Positions 8,888 through 17,742 of a stretch of 64,000 bases of DNA are shown here, in pieces (the first letter of the stretch is position 1; each line of letters begins with the position of its first letter). The notes beneath the pieces were generated by a model. That model saw only the letters and a program-made list of their open reading frames with translations. It did no database searches and was not told the origin of the DNA. The translations under genes and the position numbers were made by a program. The stretch comes from CAWEHU01 sp963808965 (GTDB lineage: Bacteria > Pseudomonadota > Alphaproteobacteria > Acetobacterales > Acetobacteraceae). The stretch spans positions 204,884 through 268,883 of the forward strand of contig CAWEHU010000020.1 in NCBI GenBank assembly GCA_963808965.1. Direction: 5' to 3'.

Positions 8888-9600
8888 CCGAGCGCCTCTT
8901 TCTGGATGATCCGACTCTGGCCACGGTGACCGCGACGGTGCGCGCCGTGTCGGCGGAGGGCATCGTGCTGGATCGGACGGTGTTCTATGCGCGCTCCGGC
9001 GGCCAGCCGGGCGACACCGGCCTGCTGCGATGGAATGGCGGGGAAACGCCGATCGCCGACACGATCAAGGGCGAGGACGAGACCATTCTGCACGTTCCGG
9101 CCACGGGCGGAGAGCCGCCGCCGCAGGGTGCAAGCGTGGAAGCGGCGCTGGACTGGGGCCGGCGCCACCGTCTCATGCGAATGCATACGAGCCTGCACCT
9201 GCTCTGCAGCGTTCTCCCCGGTGCGGCCGTGACCGGCGGCTCCATCGGATTGGACCGATCGCGCCTCGACTTCGACCTGCCGCATCCGCCGGACAAGCAA
9301 GATCTCGAGCAGCGCCTCAACGCGCTGATCGTGGCGGATCATCCGGTCGCAATCGAATGGGTGGACGAAGCCGTGCTGGATGCCGATCCCGGCCTGGTCC
9401 GGACGCTTTCGGTGAAGCCACCCCGCGGCGCGGGTCGGGTAAGGCTCGTCAGGATCGGGGCCGTCGGAGAGCCAGTCGACCTGCAACCTTGCGGCGGGAC
9501 TCACGTGGCGCGCACGGGCGAGATCGGACCGATGCGGGTGCTGAAGATCGAAAGCAAAGGCCGACAGAACCGCCGGATCGTCATCGCACCGGCGGACTGA
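8884..9600 (+). CDS. alaX: Alanyl-tRNA editing protein AlaX
   Basis: AlaX is a free-standing homologue of the alanyl-tRNA synthetase editing domain; it hydrolyses Ser-tRNA(Ala) or Gly-tRNA(Ala) in the cytosol. The zinc-site motifs are both visible: HTSLH (HxxxH) near the middle and CGGTH (CxxxH) near the C-terminus. The N-terminal beta-barrel half carries FYARSGGQPGDTG, also typical. The frame is open from 8857, but the GTG at 8884 overlaps the nudF stop (GTGA) and gives VTERLFLDDP, which fits the family N-terminus. About 238 residues, intact. Confidence 0.9.
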   Translation: MTERLFLDDPTLATVTATVRAVSAEGIVLDRTVFYARSGGQPGDTGLLRWNGGETPIADTIKGEDETILHVPATGGEPPPQGASVEAALDWGRRHRLMRMHTSLHLLCSVLPGAAVTGGSIGLDRSRLDFDLPHPPDKQDLEQRLNALIVADHPVAIEWVDEAVLDADPGLVRTLSVKPPRGAGRVRLVRIGAVGEPVDLQPCGGTHVARTGEIGPMRVLKIESKGRQNRRIVIAPAD

Positions 9601-9638
9601 GTCCGCGGACCTCGGTCGACGCAGAAAGGAGGATCGCG

Positions 9639-10490
9639 ATGATGCACCCGCTGGTCAGCACCGAATGGCTTGCCGGAGAGCTTGGCAAGCCGGATTTGGT
9701 GGTTTTCGACGCGACCTATTACCTCCCCGCCGAAAACCGCGACGCGGCAGCGGAATTCAGCCGGGCGCACATTCCCGGCGCGCAATTCTTCAGCATCGAT
9801 GAGGTGGCGGACCAGGACTCCGATCTGCCGCACATGGTTCCCTCGGCGGGCCAATTCGCCAAGCTGCTCGGGAGCATGGGTGTCTCGAACGCATCGCGGG
9901 TCGTGTTCTATGACCAGCGCGGGCTGTTCTCGGCCGCGCGTGGCTGGTGGCTCATGGGGCTGTTCGGACACGACGCGGCCGCCGTGCTGGATGGCGGGCT
10001 GCCGAAATGGGCGGGCGAGGGCCGGCGTACCGAAAGCGGCGAGCCGGCGCCCGCCAACCCCGCCCAGTTCGTCGCATCGCTCCGGGCATCGCGATTGCGG
10101 GGTATTGGGGACATGTTGGAAAACCTGCGGGCTGGGCACGAACTCGTGCTGGACGCCCGGTCGGCGCCGCGGTTCTCAGGCGCCCAGCCGGAGGTGCGGC
10201 CGGGACTGCGAAGCGGACACATCCCAGGCTCGCGCAACGTCCCCTACGCCGATCTACTCAATCCGGACCAAACCCTGCTCCCAGCGGAGGCGTTGCGCGC
10301 CCGTTTCGCGCGCGAGGGCGCGGACGGGTCGAAGCCAGTCGTGACGACCTGCGGCAGCGGCGTCAGCGCGTGCATCCTCTCTCTCGGCCTTGCCGTCGCG
10401 GGCCTCTCGGGGGGCGCCGTGTATGATGGAAGCTGGACCGAGTGGGGCGGCCGACCGGATACGCTCGTCAGAACAACGCCCGAGGGCTGA
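9639..10490 (+). CDS. sseA: 3-mercaptopyruvate sulfurtransferase (two-domain rhodanese)
   Basis: The enzyme transfers sulfur from 3-mercaptopyruvate to thiols or cyanide. Two tandem rhodanese domains are visible in 283 residues: the N-terminal inactive one (VVFDATYYLP...RAHIPGAQFFSID) and the C-terminal catalytic one (LVLDARSAPRF...HIPGSRN). The active-site loop is CGSGVSA, the CG(S/T)GVTA form that marks mercaptopyruvate rather than thiosulfate sulfurtransferases. The start at 9639 follows a strong ribosome binding site AAAGGAGG at 9625-9632. metC begins 4 bp after its stop, so the two are probably co-transcribed. Confidence 0.93.
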   Translation: MMHPLVSTEWLAGELGKPDLVVFDATYYLPAENRDAAAEFSRAHIPGAQFFSIDEVADQDSDLPHMVPSAGQFAKLLGSMGVSNASRVVFYDQRGLFSAARGWWLMGLFGHDAAAVLDGGLPKWAGEGRRTESGEPAPANPAQFVASLRASRLRGIGDMLENLRAGHELVLDARSAPRFSGAQPEVRPGLRSGHIPGSRNVPYADLLNPDQTLLPAEALRARFAREGADGSKPVVTTCGSGVSACILSLGLAVAGLSGGAVYDGSWTEWGGRPDTLVRTTPEG

Positions 10491-10494
10491 ACAG

Positions 10495-11722
10495 ATGCCA
10501 GCCGATCGCGGCCCGCACCGCAAGCAGGGCTTCGGAACCCGCATGTCGCATGTCGGTCGCGCCGGGACGCGCGTGCATGGGTTCGTGAATCCACCGCTGC
10601 TGCGCGGCTCCACCGTGCTGTATCCGTCCATGGCGGACCGCAAGGCGGCGATGACGAAGCAATTCGAGCGATCGCTCGTCTACGGCGTGATGGGCGGCCC
10701 GACCCATCACGCGCTGGAGGATGCGATCACGGCGATCGAGGGCGGCACGCATTGCCAGATCGTCAGTTCGGGGCTCGCGGCCGTCACCACCGCGCTGCTC
10801 GCTTTTCTCCAGGCGGGCGAGCATTGCCTCATGCCTGATAGCTGCTACGGGCCGGCACGCAGCTTCTGCGACCAGGCCCTCTCACGACTCGGAGTCGAGA
10901 CCACTTATTATCCTCCGACCATCGCCGAGGCCGAGATCGCGGCCCTGATTCGCCCCAACACCACGGTCGTGTACACGGAAAGTCCCGGCAGCCATACTTT
11001 CGAGGTGCAGGACGTTCCCGCCCTCGCGCGGGCCGCCCATGCGCGCGGGGCGAAGGTGCTGATGGACAACACCTGGGGCCTGCATTTCTTCCAGCCGTTC
11101 CAACATGGGGTCGACGCCTCGATCCAGGCGCTGACGAAATATCCGGCGGGCCATTCGGACGTGTTGGCCGGCAGCATCACGACGAACAGCGAGGACGATT
11201 GGCGGCGCGTGCGGGCCACCGCGCTCGCCTTCGGCCAGTACGCCAGCCCGGACGATTGCTGGCTCACGCTGCGCGGTCTGCGTACGCTTCCCGTGCGGCT
11301 GCAGCGGCAAATGGAAGCGGGACTGGAGGTGGCGCGCTGGCTTATCGGCCGTCCCGAGGTACGGCAGGTATTGCACCCTGCCCTGCCCGGCGCGCCCGGC
11401 CACGAGTTATGGAAGCGCGACTTCACGGGCGCCTGCAGCCTCTTCGGTGTGGTGTTTCAGCCCGGCTTCAGCGCGGAGGCGACGCACGCGATGGTCGAGG
11501 CGCTGGAGTTATTCGGGATTGGTGCCTCCTGGGGAGGTTACGAGAAGTCTGGCCCTACCCACGACCGGATTCGTCACCCGGACTGCCGGTTCGGGCGACT
11601 TCGGCGGCCCGGTCGTGCGCTTCCATATCGGGCTGGAAGACACGGAGGATCTGGTCGGCGATCTGGAGCGCGGGCTGGAGGCGATGCGAGCGTTTCGGCC
11701 GGCTTGCGCGGATCCGGAGTGA
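10495..11722 (+). pseudogene. metC: Cystathionine beta-lyase (Cys/Met metabolism PLP enzyme), +1 frameshift near the 3' end
   Basis: The fold-type I PLP enzyme cleaves cystathionine to homocysteine, pyruvate and ammonia. The first frame carries almost the whole protein: the YGVMGGPTHHALEDAI segment, the PLP-binding SSGLAAV, DNTWGLHFFQP and the Schiff-base lysine in ALTKYPAGHSD. It should continue as WGGYES-LALPTTG; instead the frame breaks at 11543-11546 and the rest (SLALPTTGFVTRT, GGPVVRFHIGLED) is read in the +1 frame up to 11722. Removing one A from GAGAAGT restores it. Only the last 60 residues are displaced, and these help form the substrate pocket. It is convergent with selB. Confidence 0.87.
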
Positions 11723-11743
11723 GTGGGTCCAATTCGAGCCCAC
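11723..11743. terminator. Possible bidirectional hairpin between metC and selB
   Basis: A short hairpin, GTGGGT pairing with GCCCAC around a 9-nt loop, sits directly between two convergent stop codons. There is no T-run on either side, so it is a weak candidate terminator. Confidence 0.3.
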
Positions 11744-11757
11744 CCCAACTCCGAGCC

Positions 11758-13668
11758 TCAAGCGGCCGGGCGCTTGGCGGGCGGCTTGCCGAACAGGTCC
11801 ACCCGGTCGGGCCGTACGCGACGCTCGTCGCCGCTCCGGATCGTGATCCCGGAGCGATCGAAGAACTCCAGGATCTGAATCGCGACTTTGCGTCCGTTAC
11901 CGAGGCGGTCGCGAAAGGCGGCTGCCGTCACAATGCCGCCCGGATCGGTGCCGGCGATCGCGGCGGCGATGCCGGCCATCTCGGCCACCGTCTCGCGCAA
12001 GAAGAAGTGGTCATGCGCGACCTCGACCAGCCGGCCCATCCGTTGCAGACGCTTCAACGTCACGCGGGTTACTGCCTCAGGGACGCCGAGCGCCCGGGCA
12101 AGATCGCGTGTACGGGGCGGACGGAACCGTTCCGCGGCGATCATCCGACGCCCCTGCTGCCAAATTCGCTCATCCTGCGGAGAGAGAGTCGCTCGATGCG
12201 ACGGGAGGCGCAGCCACGGCCCATCCTGCTCTATGACACCCCGTCGCAGGAGCGAGTCGGTGAGCGCCCGGGACGCATCGGCGGGTAGCCGATCCGGCAC
12301 CAGCACACGCACCCGTTCGGGCTGCAGCCCCGGCTGATCCGGTGCGGACCGGTGATACGCGGCCAGCGCCTGGGTGATGGCGCCCTTGAGCGCCTCCAGC
12401 CGCGCGGGTGCGATGGCGAGGTTGGACAGGGCCACAGCCGGGGCCGCCCTCATCGCCGCCGCGCGCGCATCCGGCGGCATGTCGCGAGCACGGAAGAATC
12501 GATCCCGCTCGATCCAGCCCGGCGGCAAGTCCAACAGACGGCGGAGGGCCAGTGCCGGCTCCCGCTCCTCGAGAGCCGCGAGCTGCGCGAGCCGGGCCGG
12601 TGTCCGCCGGCCCCTGCGCGGAGGGAACGGATCGACGACCGCCCCGCCGCCAATGGTGCGGGTGGCCGCCGCGTCGCGCAGGACCAGCCGGTCTCCGGCG
12701 AGCGCACCGATGGGGCGGTCGAGCACGAGCCGCACGAGAGCCGAGCCGCCCGGCTCCAGCCGCTGCGCATCGAGCGGCGCCGCACGGGCCGTGACGTGGG
12801 CGGCACCCAAATGCAGATGGACTGGCATTTCGGGCTTGAGCGCTCTCGCCTCCTCGTCCAGCAACCCGATGCGCGCATCGAGCTGCGCGGTCGGGGCGTG
12901 GATCTCGGGATGCAACACCCAGTCGCCGCGTGCGACGGCCTCTTTCGAGAGCCTCGGCCCGACGATATTGAGTGCGACACGCTCACCCGCCTCGGCCGCC
13001 TCGGCCGGGCGGTTCTGGGCGTGCAGGCCGCGCACCCGCAGTTCCAGCCCCGAGGGCGACAGCATCAGCCGGTCGCCGACCCGGATCGTGCCCGCGACCA
13101 GTGTGCCGGTGACGACGAGGCCGGCGCCGGACAGCGTGAAAGCCCGGTCCACCGCCAATCGCGGATAGAGGTCGGTGTCGCGGGGCCGAGGCCCGAGCGC
13201 CAGCAGCGCGGTCCGGAGGGCCTCGACACCCTCGCCGCTCACCGATGACACCGGGAAAACCGGCGCCCTGCGCAGCCCCGTCCCGGCCAGCAGCGTGCGC
13301 GTTTCGGCCGCGACCGTTTCAACTCGCTCCGGCGCGAGATCGGTTTTGGTCAACGCGACCACCCCATGGTCGATCCCCAACAGGTCGAGGATCTGCACGT
13401 GCTCGCGCGTCTGCGGCATCACCCCGTCGTCGGCCGCCACGACCAGCAGGGCCGCGTCGATTCCGCTCGCGCCGGCCAGCATCGTGTGCACGAAACGCTC
13501 GTGCCCAGGCACGTCGATGAAACCGAGCCGACCGGTGTAGGCGTAGCCGAGTTCGATCGTAATGCCGCGCCGTTTCTCCTCAGCGAGCCGGTCGGCATCG
13601 ACGCCAGTGAGTGCCTTCACCAACGCCGTCTTGCCATGATCCACATGCCCGGCCGTACCGATGATCAT
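11758..13668 (-). CDS. selB: Selenocysteine-specific elongation factor SelB
   Basis: SelB is the dedicated GTPase that carries Sec-tRNA(Sec) to the ribosome at UGA codons followed by a SECIS hairpin. The 636-residue protein starts MIIGTAGHVDHGKTALVKAL (G1), then GITIELGYA (G2), DVPGHE (G3) and TKTD (G4). Domains II-III follow, and the C-terminal 250 residues show the repeated winged-helix units that bind SECIS (the last ones end in NGRKVAIQILEFFDRSGI). Length and order match the family. Its presence implies that the organism makes selenoproteins; selA, selD and tRNA-Sec are not in the window. It lies downstream of the RlpA gene on the same strand. Confidence 0.95.
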   Translation of the reverse strand: MIIGTAGHVDHGKTALVKALTGVDADRLAEEKRRGITIELGYAYTGRLGFIDVPGHERFVHTMLAGASGIDAALLVVAADDGVMPQTREHVQILDLLGIDHGVVALTKTDLAPERVETVAAETRTLLAGTGLRRAPVFPVSSVSGEGVEALRTALLALGPRPRDTDLYPRLAVDRAFTLSGAGLVVTGTLVAGTIRVGDRLMLSPSGLELRVRGLHAQNRPAEAAEAGERVALNIVGPRLSKEAVARGDWVLHPEIHAPTAQLDARIGLLDEEARALKPEMPVHLHLGAAHVTARAAPLDAQRLEPGGSALVRLVLDRPIGALAGDRLVLRDAAATRTIGGGAVVDPFPPRRGRRTPARLAQLAALEEREPALALRRLLDLPPGWIERDRFFRARDMPPDARAAAMRAAPAVALSNLAIAPARLEALKGAITQALAAYHRSAPDQPGLQPERVRVLVPDRLPADASRALTDSLLRRGVIEQDGPWLRLPSHRATLSPQDERIWQQGRRMIAAERFRPPRTRDLARALGVPEAVTRVTLKRLQRMGRLVEVAHDHFFLRETVAEMAGIAAAIAGTDPGGIVTAAAFRDRLGNGRKVAIQILEFFDRSGITIRSGDERRVRPDRVDLFGKPPAKRPAA

Positions 13669-13787
13669 GCGTCCGTGTCTTTGGCTGCGCCCGGTATCTC
13701 TGCCTCATATGGCTGATCGCGTGTGAAGCGAGTTGTAAACTACTTCGTCACCTCCGCAGTCCACTATTACCGCTACGCGTCGATCCG

Positions 13788-14321
13788 CTAATGCGGCTCG
13801 GCGGCCCCGGCTCCAGCCTTCACCGTCCCATCCTCTTGCGGAACTGCAATCGGAGCGATCACCACGGGAGCTACGCCGTCCTTATGGTCGAGCCCGATCT
13901 CCTCGGCCACTTTCGGGGTCACATCCATCACCCGTCCTTTCACGTGTGGTCCGTGGTCCTCCACCGAGACCGCTGCGGACTTGCCCGTCTCGACATTGGT
14001 GACTTTCGCGGTCGTTCCGAGCGGCAGAGACTTGCTCGCGGCCACGTGCGCGTGCGGATTGTAGCGCTGACCGCTGGCCATGTGCCGCCCGTCGAAGTGA
14101 TGCGAATACACGGAGGCCTTACCCACCTGCTTGCGGCCGGAATGATCCTCAACGACCGACCGTCGGCCCGTCGGCGGCGTGACCGGCGGGAGCTCGGCGA
14201 GCCGCTTGGCTTCCGCTTGCCCCGCGGGGGTGCCGGGTGCGGCGTTCTCAGCACGCGCCGAAGGGTTTGTACAAAGCGCTGCCAGACCAGCCATGATCGC
14301 CACTTGCATGAGTGTTCGCAT
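13788..14321 (-). CDS. rlpA: RlpA-like double-psi beta-barrel protein with signal peptide
   Basis: RlpA-type proteins are exported double-psi beta-barrel proteins; some are lytic transglycosylases acting at the septum. The start at 14321 (MRTLMQVAIMAGLAALC) is preferred over the longer open frame because it gives a clean signal peptide ending at SARA-EN. The DPBB core is visible: GKASVYSHHFDGRHMASGQ, the LPLGTTAKVTN motif and VEDHGPHVKGRVMDVTP. The canonical motif is N-D-R-G-P; here it is E-D-H-G-P, so the Asp needed for activity is kept but the flanking Arg is not. No SPOR domain follows. 177 residues. Lytic activity is unproven. Confidence 0.8.
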   Translation of the reverse strand: MRTLMQVAIMAGLAALCTNPSARAENAAPGTPAGQAEAKRLAELPPVTPPTGRRSVVEDHSGRKQVGKASVYSHHFDGRHMASGQRYNPHAHVAASKSLPLGTTAKVTNVETGKSAAVSVEDHGPHVKGRVMDVTPKVAEEIGLDHKDGVAPVVIAPIAVPQEDGTVKAGAGAAEPH

Positions 14322-14442
14322 GTCGAGCTCTCCGAAGTTGCGCTTACACGACGCACAGAAGGAGACTGGGTTCAACGGGCCGCGACCCGCAAGCCTCTTC
14401 CAATGCTTGCGGCTGCCGGTCGCCTTCGCTAAGGGCGGCTGC

Positions 14443-14898
14443 ATGCAGGCGCTCCTCATGCGAATGGCGGCCCAATTGCCCCCGCACGCCCGCCGGATTG
14501 CCACCGAGGCCCGCGTTCGTCTGCTCGTTCAATTTCTGATGTTCGGCACTGTCGGGGTCATCGGCTTTTTCTTGGACACCGCAACGGTCTACGCGCTCCG
14601 GCACTCGATGGGACTGTACGGTGCCGGCATCGCCGCTTACTTCGTGGCCGCGACGGTGAATTGGATGTTGAACCGTGTGTGGACGTTCCGCGGCCAGGGA
14701 CAAGGACCGGCGCACCGGCAATGGATGCGGTTCCTCGCGGCGAATTCGATCGGATTTGTGCTCAACCGAGGCGCCTATGCAGCGCTCGTCACCTGGGTTC
14801 CGCTCTGCGCTGAAAACCCGGTGCTCGCCGTCGCCGCCGGTTCTCTAAGCGGCATGTTCGCCAATTTCGGCCTATCGCGGGCGGTGGTATTTCGTTAA
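14443..14898 (+). CDS. GtrA-like membrane protein
   Basis: GtrA-family proteins are small inner-membrane proteins with four TM helices, thought to help move lipid-linked sugars (for example bactoprenyl-linked glucose) across the membrane. Four hydrophobic segments can be read: QFLMFGTVGVIGFFLDTATV, IAAYFVAATVNWMLNRVWTF (the conserved N-x2-W-T-F), FLAANSIGFVLNRGAYAALV and a C-terminal VLAVAAGSLSGMFANFGLS. The start at 14443 or the ATG at 14458 are both acceptable. It leads a run of exopolysaccharide genes on the plus strand. Confidence 0.82.
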   Translation: MQALLMRMAAQLPPHARRIATEARVRLLVQFLMFGTVGVIGFFLDTATVYALRHSMGLYGAGIAAYFVAATVNWMLNRVWTFRGQGQGPAHRQWMRFLAANSIGFVLNRGAYAALVTWVPLCAENPVLAVAAGSLSGMFANFGLSRAVVFR

Positions 14899-14922
14899 CT
14901 AACCGTTCCTCATCTACCCCCG

Positions 14923-15726
14923 GTGGCAACGCTCATTGGTTGTGGTAACAATCCGTTCGTCGCGTCGTTGGTTGACGACGCTCTGAACGGGATGGCTTTC
15001 ATGTTCCAGCCGAGCATTCAGTCTTTGGTCTTTCGCGAAGACGTCGCGATGGAGGGAATGTCCTTTCCCTCGCTGCCTCTGAGCCGCTACTTCCACTCGA
15101 CTCCGGTGGATCCGATCCCCGGACCCCTGCAACTTGTAAAACGAGTCCAGGACATCATGCTTGCGATCGTCGCGCTGCTGATGTTCGCGCTGCCCATGAT
15201 TCTTGTCGCGATCGCCATTCGTCTGGACAGCCCCGGTCCCGTGCTGTTCCGGCAGCGTCGCACCGGTTTGAACAACTGCGAATTTGCGATTTTCAAGTTC
15301 CGCACCATGCGGTCCGCGCCGGTGGAAGAGGGCGTGATCCAGCAGGCTACTCGGACCGATTCGCGTATTACGCGTGTGGGGGCCTTTCTCCGCCGCACCT
15401 CGCTCGACGAACTCCCGCAGCTCTTCAACGTGATTCTCGGAGACATGTCGCTGGTCGGTCCGCGACCGCACGCGCCCGGCACCTGCGCCGCGGGACGCCC
15501 GTTCGAGCAGGTGGTCGCCCGCTACGACGCCCGCCATCGAGTCAAGCCGGGCCTGACCGGCCTCGCGCAGGTCCGCGGCTTTCGTGGGGAAACCGACACG
15601 GAAGAGAAGCTGATCCATCGCGTGGCGAGCGACCTCGAATACATCGACAACTGGTCATTGTGGCAGGACGCGGTGATCCTCGCGCGCACGGCGCTCACGG
15701 TCCTGTGCATGAAGAACGCCTACTGA
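14923..15726 (+). CDS. Undecaprenyl-phosphate sugar phosphotransferase (priming exopolysaccharide sugar transferase)
   Basis: This is a bacterial sugar transferase (PF02397 type) that moves a sugar-1-phosphate onto undecaprenyl phosphate, the priming step of exopolysaccharide repeat-unit synthesis. Visible motifs are one N-terminal TM (VQDIMLAIVALLMFALPMIL), DSPGPVLFRQRRTG, FKFRTM, RTSLDELPQLFNVI, SLVGPRPH and VKPGLTGLAQVRG. It is the short form (267 residues or fewer, one TM), lacking the N-terminal four-TM/CoA-binding-like half of WcaJ/WbaP. The GTG at 14923 follows a weak site; the ATG at 14992 or 15001 may be the true start. Confidence 0.88.
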   Translation: MATLIGCGNNPFVASLVDDALNGMAFMFQPSIQSLVFREDVAMEGMSFPSLPLSRYFHSTPVDPIPGPLQLVKRVQDIMLAIVALLMFALPMILVAIAIRLDSPGPVLFRQRRTGLNNCEFAIFKFRTMRSAPVEEGVIQQATRTDSRITRVGAFLRRTSLDELPQLFNVILGDMSLVGPRPHAPGTCAAGRPFEQVVARYDARHRVKPGLTGLAQVRGFRGETDTEEKLIHRVASDLEYIDNWSLWQDAVILARTALTVLCMKNAY

Positions 15727-15739
15727 GCCCGCTCGGTCG

Positions 15740-16744
15740 ATGATGATGCACGCTGTCTCTGCGCCGGCTCCGTTGCTTCCGCTCCATCTGCGACCGATGA
15801 CCGAGGCCGCCCGTGCGGGCCTCCGCGTCGCCGTGCTGATCCCCTGCTACAATGAGGCTGCCTCGATCGCGAGGGTGGTCGCGGATTTCCAGACCATGCT
15901 CCCGGCCGCCACCGTCTATGTATACGACAACAATTCGCAAGACGGCACGCCGGAGATCGCGCGTGCCGCCGGTGCGGTCGTCCGCACCGAACGGCTAAAA
16001 GGCAAGGGAAACGTCATCCGCCGCATGTTCGCCGACGTGGAGGCGGATGCCTACGTGCTCGTCGACGGCGACGATACCTACGACGCGGCGGCGGCGCCCG
16101 AGATGGTGCAGAAACTCGCCGAGAACCAACTCGACATGGTGAACGGCGCGCGCGTGACTGAAATCGCCGCTGCGTACCGGCGCGGTCATCGTCTGGGGAA
16201 TGCCCTGCTCACTGGCATCGTGCGCTGGATCTTCGGCAATCGTGTGCGGGACATGCTTTCGGGCTACCGGGTATTCAGCCGCCGTTTCGTCAAGTCGTTC
16301 CCGGCGCTGGCGACCGGCTTCGAAACCGAGACGGAATTCACTGTGCACGCGCTGGAACTGAAGATGCCCATCGCCGAGCTTGCCACCTGCTACAAGGAAC
16401 GGCCTGAAGGCTCGGTCTCGAAGCTCCGCACCTTCTCCGACGGATTGAGGATCCTGCGCACCATCGTCTTGCTGGTGAAGGAAGAGCGGCCCTTCCAGTT
16501 CTTCTCGCTGGCCGCGCTGACATTTTTCTTTCTCGGAATCGGTCTTGGGATTCCGGTGGTGCTGGAGTTTTTTGTAACTGGGCTTGTCCCTCGTCTGCCG
16601 ACCGCGATCCTGGCCATGGGGCTGATGTTGCTCTCGTTCTTATCGCTGGTCTGCGGGCTCGTGCTTGATTCGGTGGCGCGCGGACGCAAGGAGATGAGGC
16701 GACTCGCGTATCTATCCATCCCGGCGACCGGATCCGCATCGTGA
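15740..16744 (+). CDS. Family 2 glycosyltransferase with two C-terminal TM helices
   Basis: The N-terminal GT-A domain reads VLIPCYNEAASIARVV, VYDNNSQDGT and the catalytic VDGDDTYDA (DxD). The acceptor-side segment MLSGYRVFSRRFVKSFP places it with dolichol-phosphate-mannose-synthase-like enzymes that charge a lipid carrier, and two TM segments (FFSLAALTFFFLGIGLGIP; ILAMGLMLLSFLSLVCGL) follow. The donor sugar cannot be told. It shares a GTGA overlap with the next glycosyltransferase (16741-16744), so the two are translationally coupled within the exopolysaccharide block. An in-frame GTG/ATG choice near 15740-15760 decides only a few residues. Confidence 0.85.
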   Translation: MMMHAVSAPAPLLPLHLRPMTEAARAGLRVAVLIPCYNEAASIARVVADFQTMLPAATVYVYDNNSQDGTPEIARAAGAVVRTERLKGKGNVIRRMFADVEADAYVLVDGDDTYDAAAAPEMVQKLAENQLDMVNGARVTEIAAAYRRGHRLGNALLTGIVRWIFGNRVRDMLSGYRVFSRRFVKSFPALATGFETETEFTVHALELKMPIAELATCYKERPEGSVSKLRTFSDGLRILRTIVLLVKEERPFQFFSLAALTFFFLGIGLGIPVVLEFFVTGLVPRLPTAILAMGLMLLSFLSLVCGLVLDSVARGRKEMRRLAYLSIPATGSAS

Positions 16745-17742
16745 ACGACTTCGCGAAACGCCATGTCGCCGGAGCCGCCGGTCCTCCGAGCGGCCCCTAT
16801 GACGCGGACGTGGTCATTCTTGCGGTGGACCGGCCGGATGAAACCGTCGCGGCGATCCGTTCCGCGCTCGAGCAGGAAAATGTTTCGCGGCATGTCTTTG
16901 TCGTGGACCAGGGTTCGACGCCGGCCAATCTGGCGCGACTCGCGGCGGAGGTCGACGGGCGGTCCTGTGCGACGCTGGTGCAGCTCGACCGGAACCGGGG
17001 TGTGGCGGGCGGCCGCAATGCCGGGACATCGCTCGGGCATGGACGCGTGATCGTGGCGCTCGACAACGACGCGGAATTCGCCGACACAGCGACGCTCGCG
17101 CGCGCGGTCGCGGCGTTGGATGCCGAAGCCGAAGTGGCGGCGATCGGCTTTCGTATCCTCGTGCATACGACGGGCACGGACGATCTCTCGTCTTGGGGAT
17201 ATCCCTGGCCGTTGCTGCCGCGTGCCGGAGATGTGTTCGACGCCGCCACTTTCGTCGGCGCCGGCCACGCGATCCGCCGGGCTGCATGGGACGACGCGGG
17301 CGGATACGATGACGCCCTGTTCTTCTGCTGGGAGGAATTCGATTTCTGCCTGCGGGCGATCAATCGCGGCTGGCGCATCCGTTATCGCGGTGACATCTGC
17401 GTCCGTCACAAGGTCAGCCCCGAGCGGCGCGTATCGTGGTCGGGCACACGCTGGTTCTATTCCGTTCGCAACCAACTCTACATAGCGCGCAAATGGGGCG
17501 CGAGTTGGCCGGCGTTGGTGCCGCGCTGCTGCGCCTATGTGATCAAAGGTGCTCGCAACGGGGTCGCCAGTCAGACGCTCCCGGCCATGCTCGCAGCGAT
17601 GCGGCTCGCGGCCGCCGTGCCGGTCGCGAGCCTCTCGCCCGCCGCGCAGGAGTATCTGCGGCAGCATGATCGGGCGCATCGGGGCTCCCTGCATCGCCGC
17701 GTATCGCAAGAACTCCTGAGCAAGCTGCCCGGACGCGGCTAG
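16741..17742 (+). CDS. Family 2 glycosyltransferase, soluble, rhamnosyl/galactofuranosyl-type
   Basis: A GT2 protein of 333 residues without membrane helices. It shows the opening strand VVILAVDRPDETVAAIRSAL, the loop VDQGSTPANLARLA, NRGVAGGRNAG (nucleotide-sugar binding), the metal-site LDNDAEF, and the acceptor motif WEEFDFCLRAIN, which resembles the E-D-x-D-L motif of polysaccharide chain glycosyltransferases. The GTG start overlaps the stop of the preceding GT2 gene. It is the last gene of the first exopolysaccharide block; downstream lies a 345-bp intergenic region and then nrdA. Confidence 0.85.
   Translation: MNDFAKRHVAGAAGPPSGPYDADVVILAVDRPDETVAAIRSALEQENVSRHVFVVDQGSTPANLARLAAEVDGRSCATLVQLDRNRGVAGGRNAGTSLGHGRVIVALDNDAEFADTATLARAVAALDAEAEVAAIGFRILVHTTGTDDLSSWGYPWPLLPRAGDVFDAATFVGAGHAIRRAAWDDAGGYDDALFFCWEEFDFCLRAINRGWRIRYRGDICVRHKVSPERRVSWSGTRWFYSVRNQLYIARKWGASWPALVPRCCAYVIKGARNGVASQTLPAMLAAMRLAAAVPVASLSPAAQEYLRQHDRAHRGSLHRRVSQELLSKLPGRG

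Noticed and set aside
11723..11757. A possible tRNA-Sec near selB
   Set aside because: The short GTGGG/CCCAC hairpin recalls a T-arm, but the loop is not TTCRANY and no acceptor or D arm exists nearby.
12352..13248. Plus-strand frames across selB
   Set aside because: Antisense to SelB, whose GTPase motifs are complete; no homology seen.
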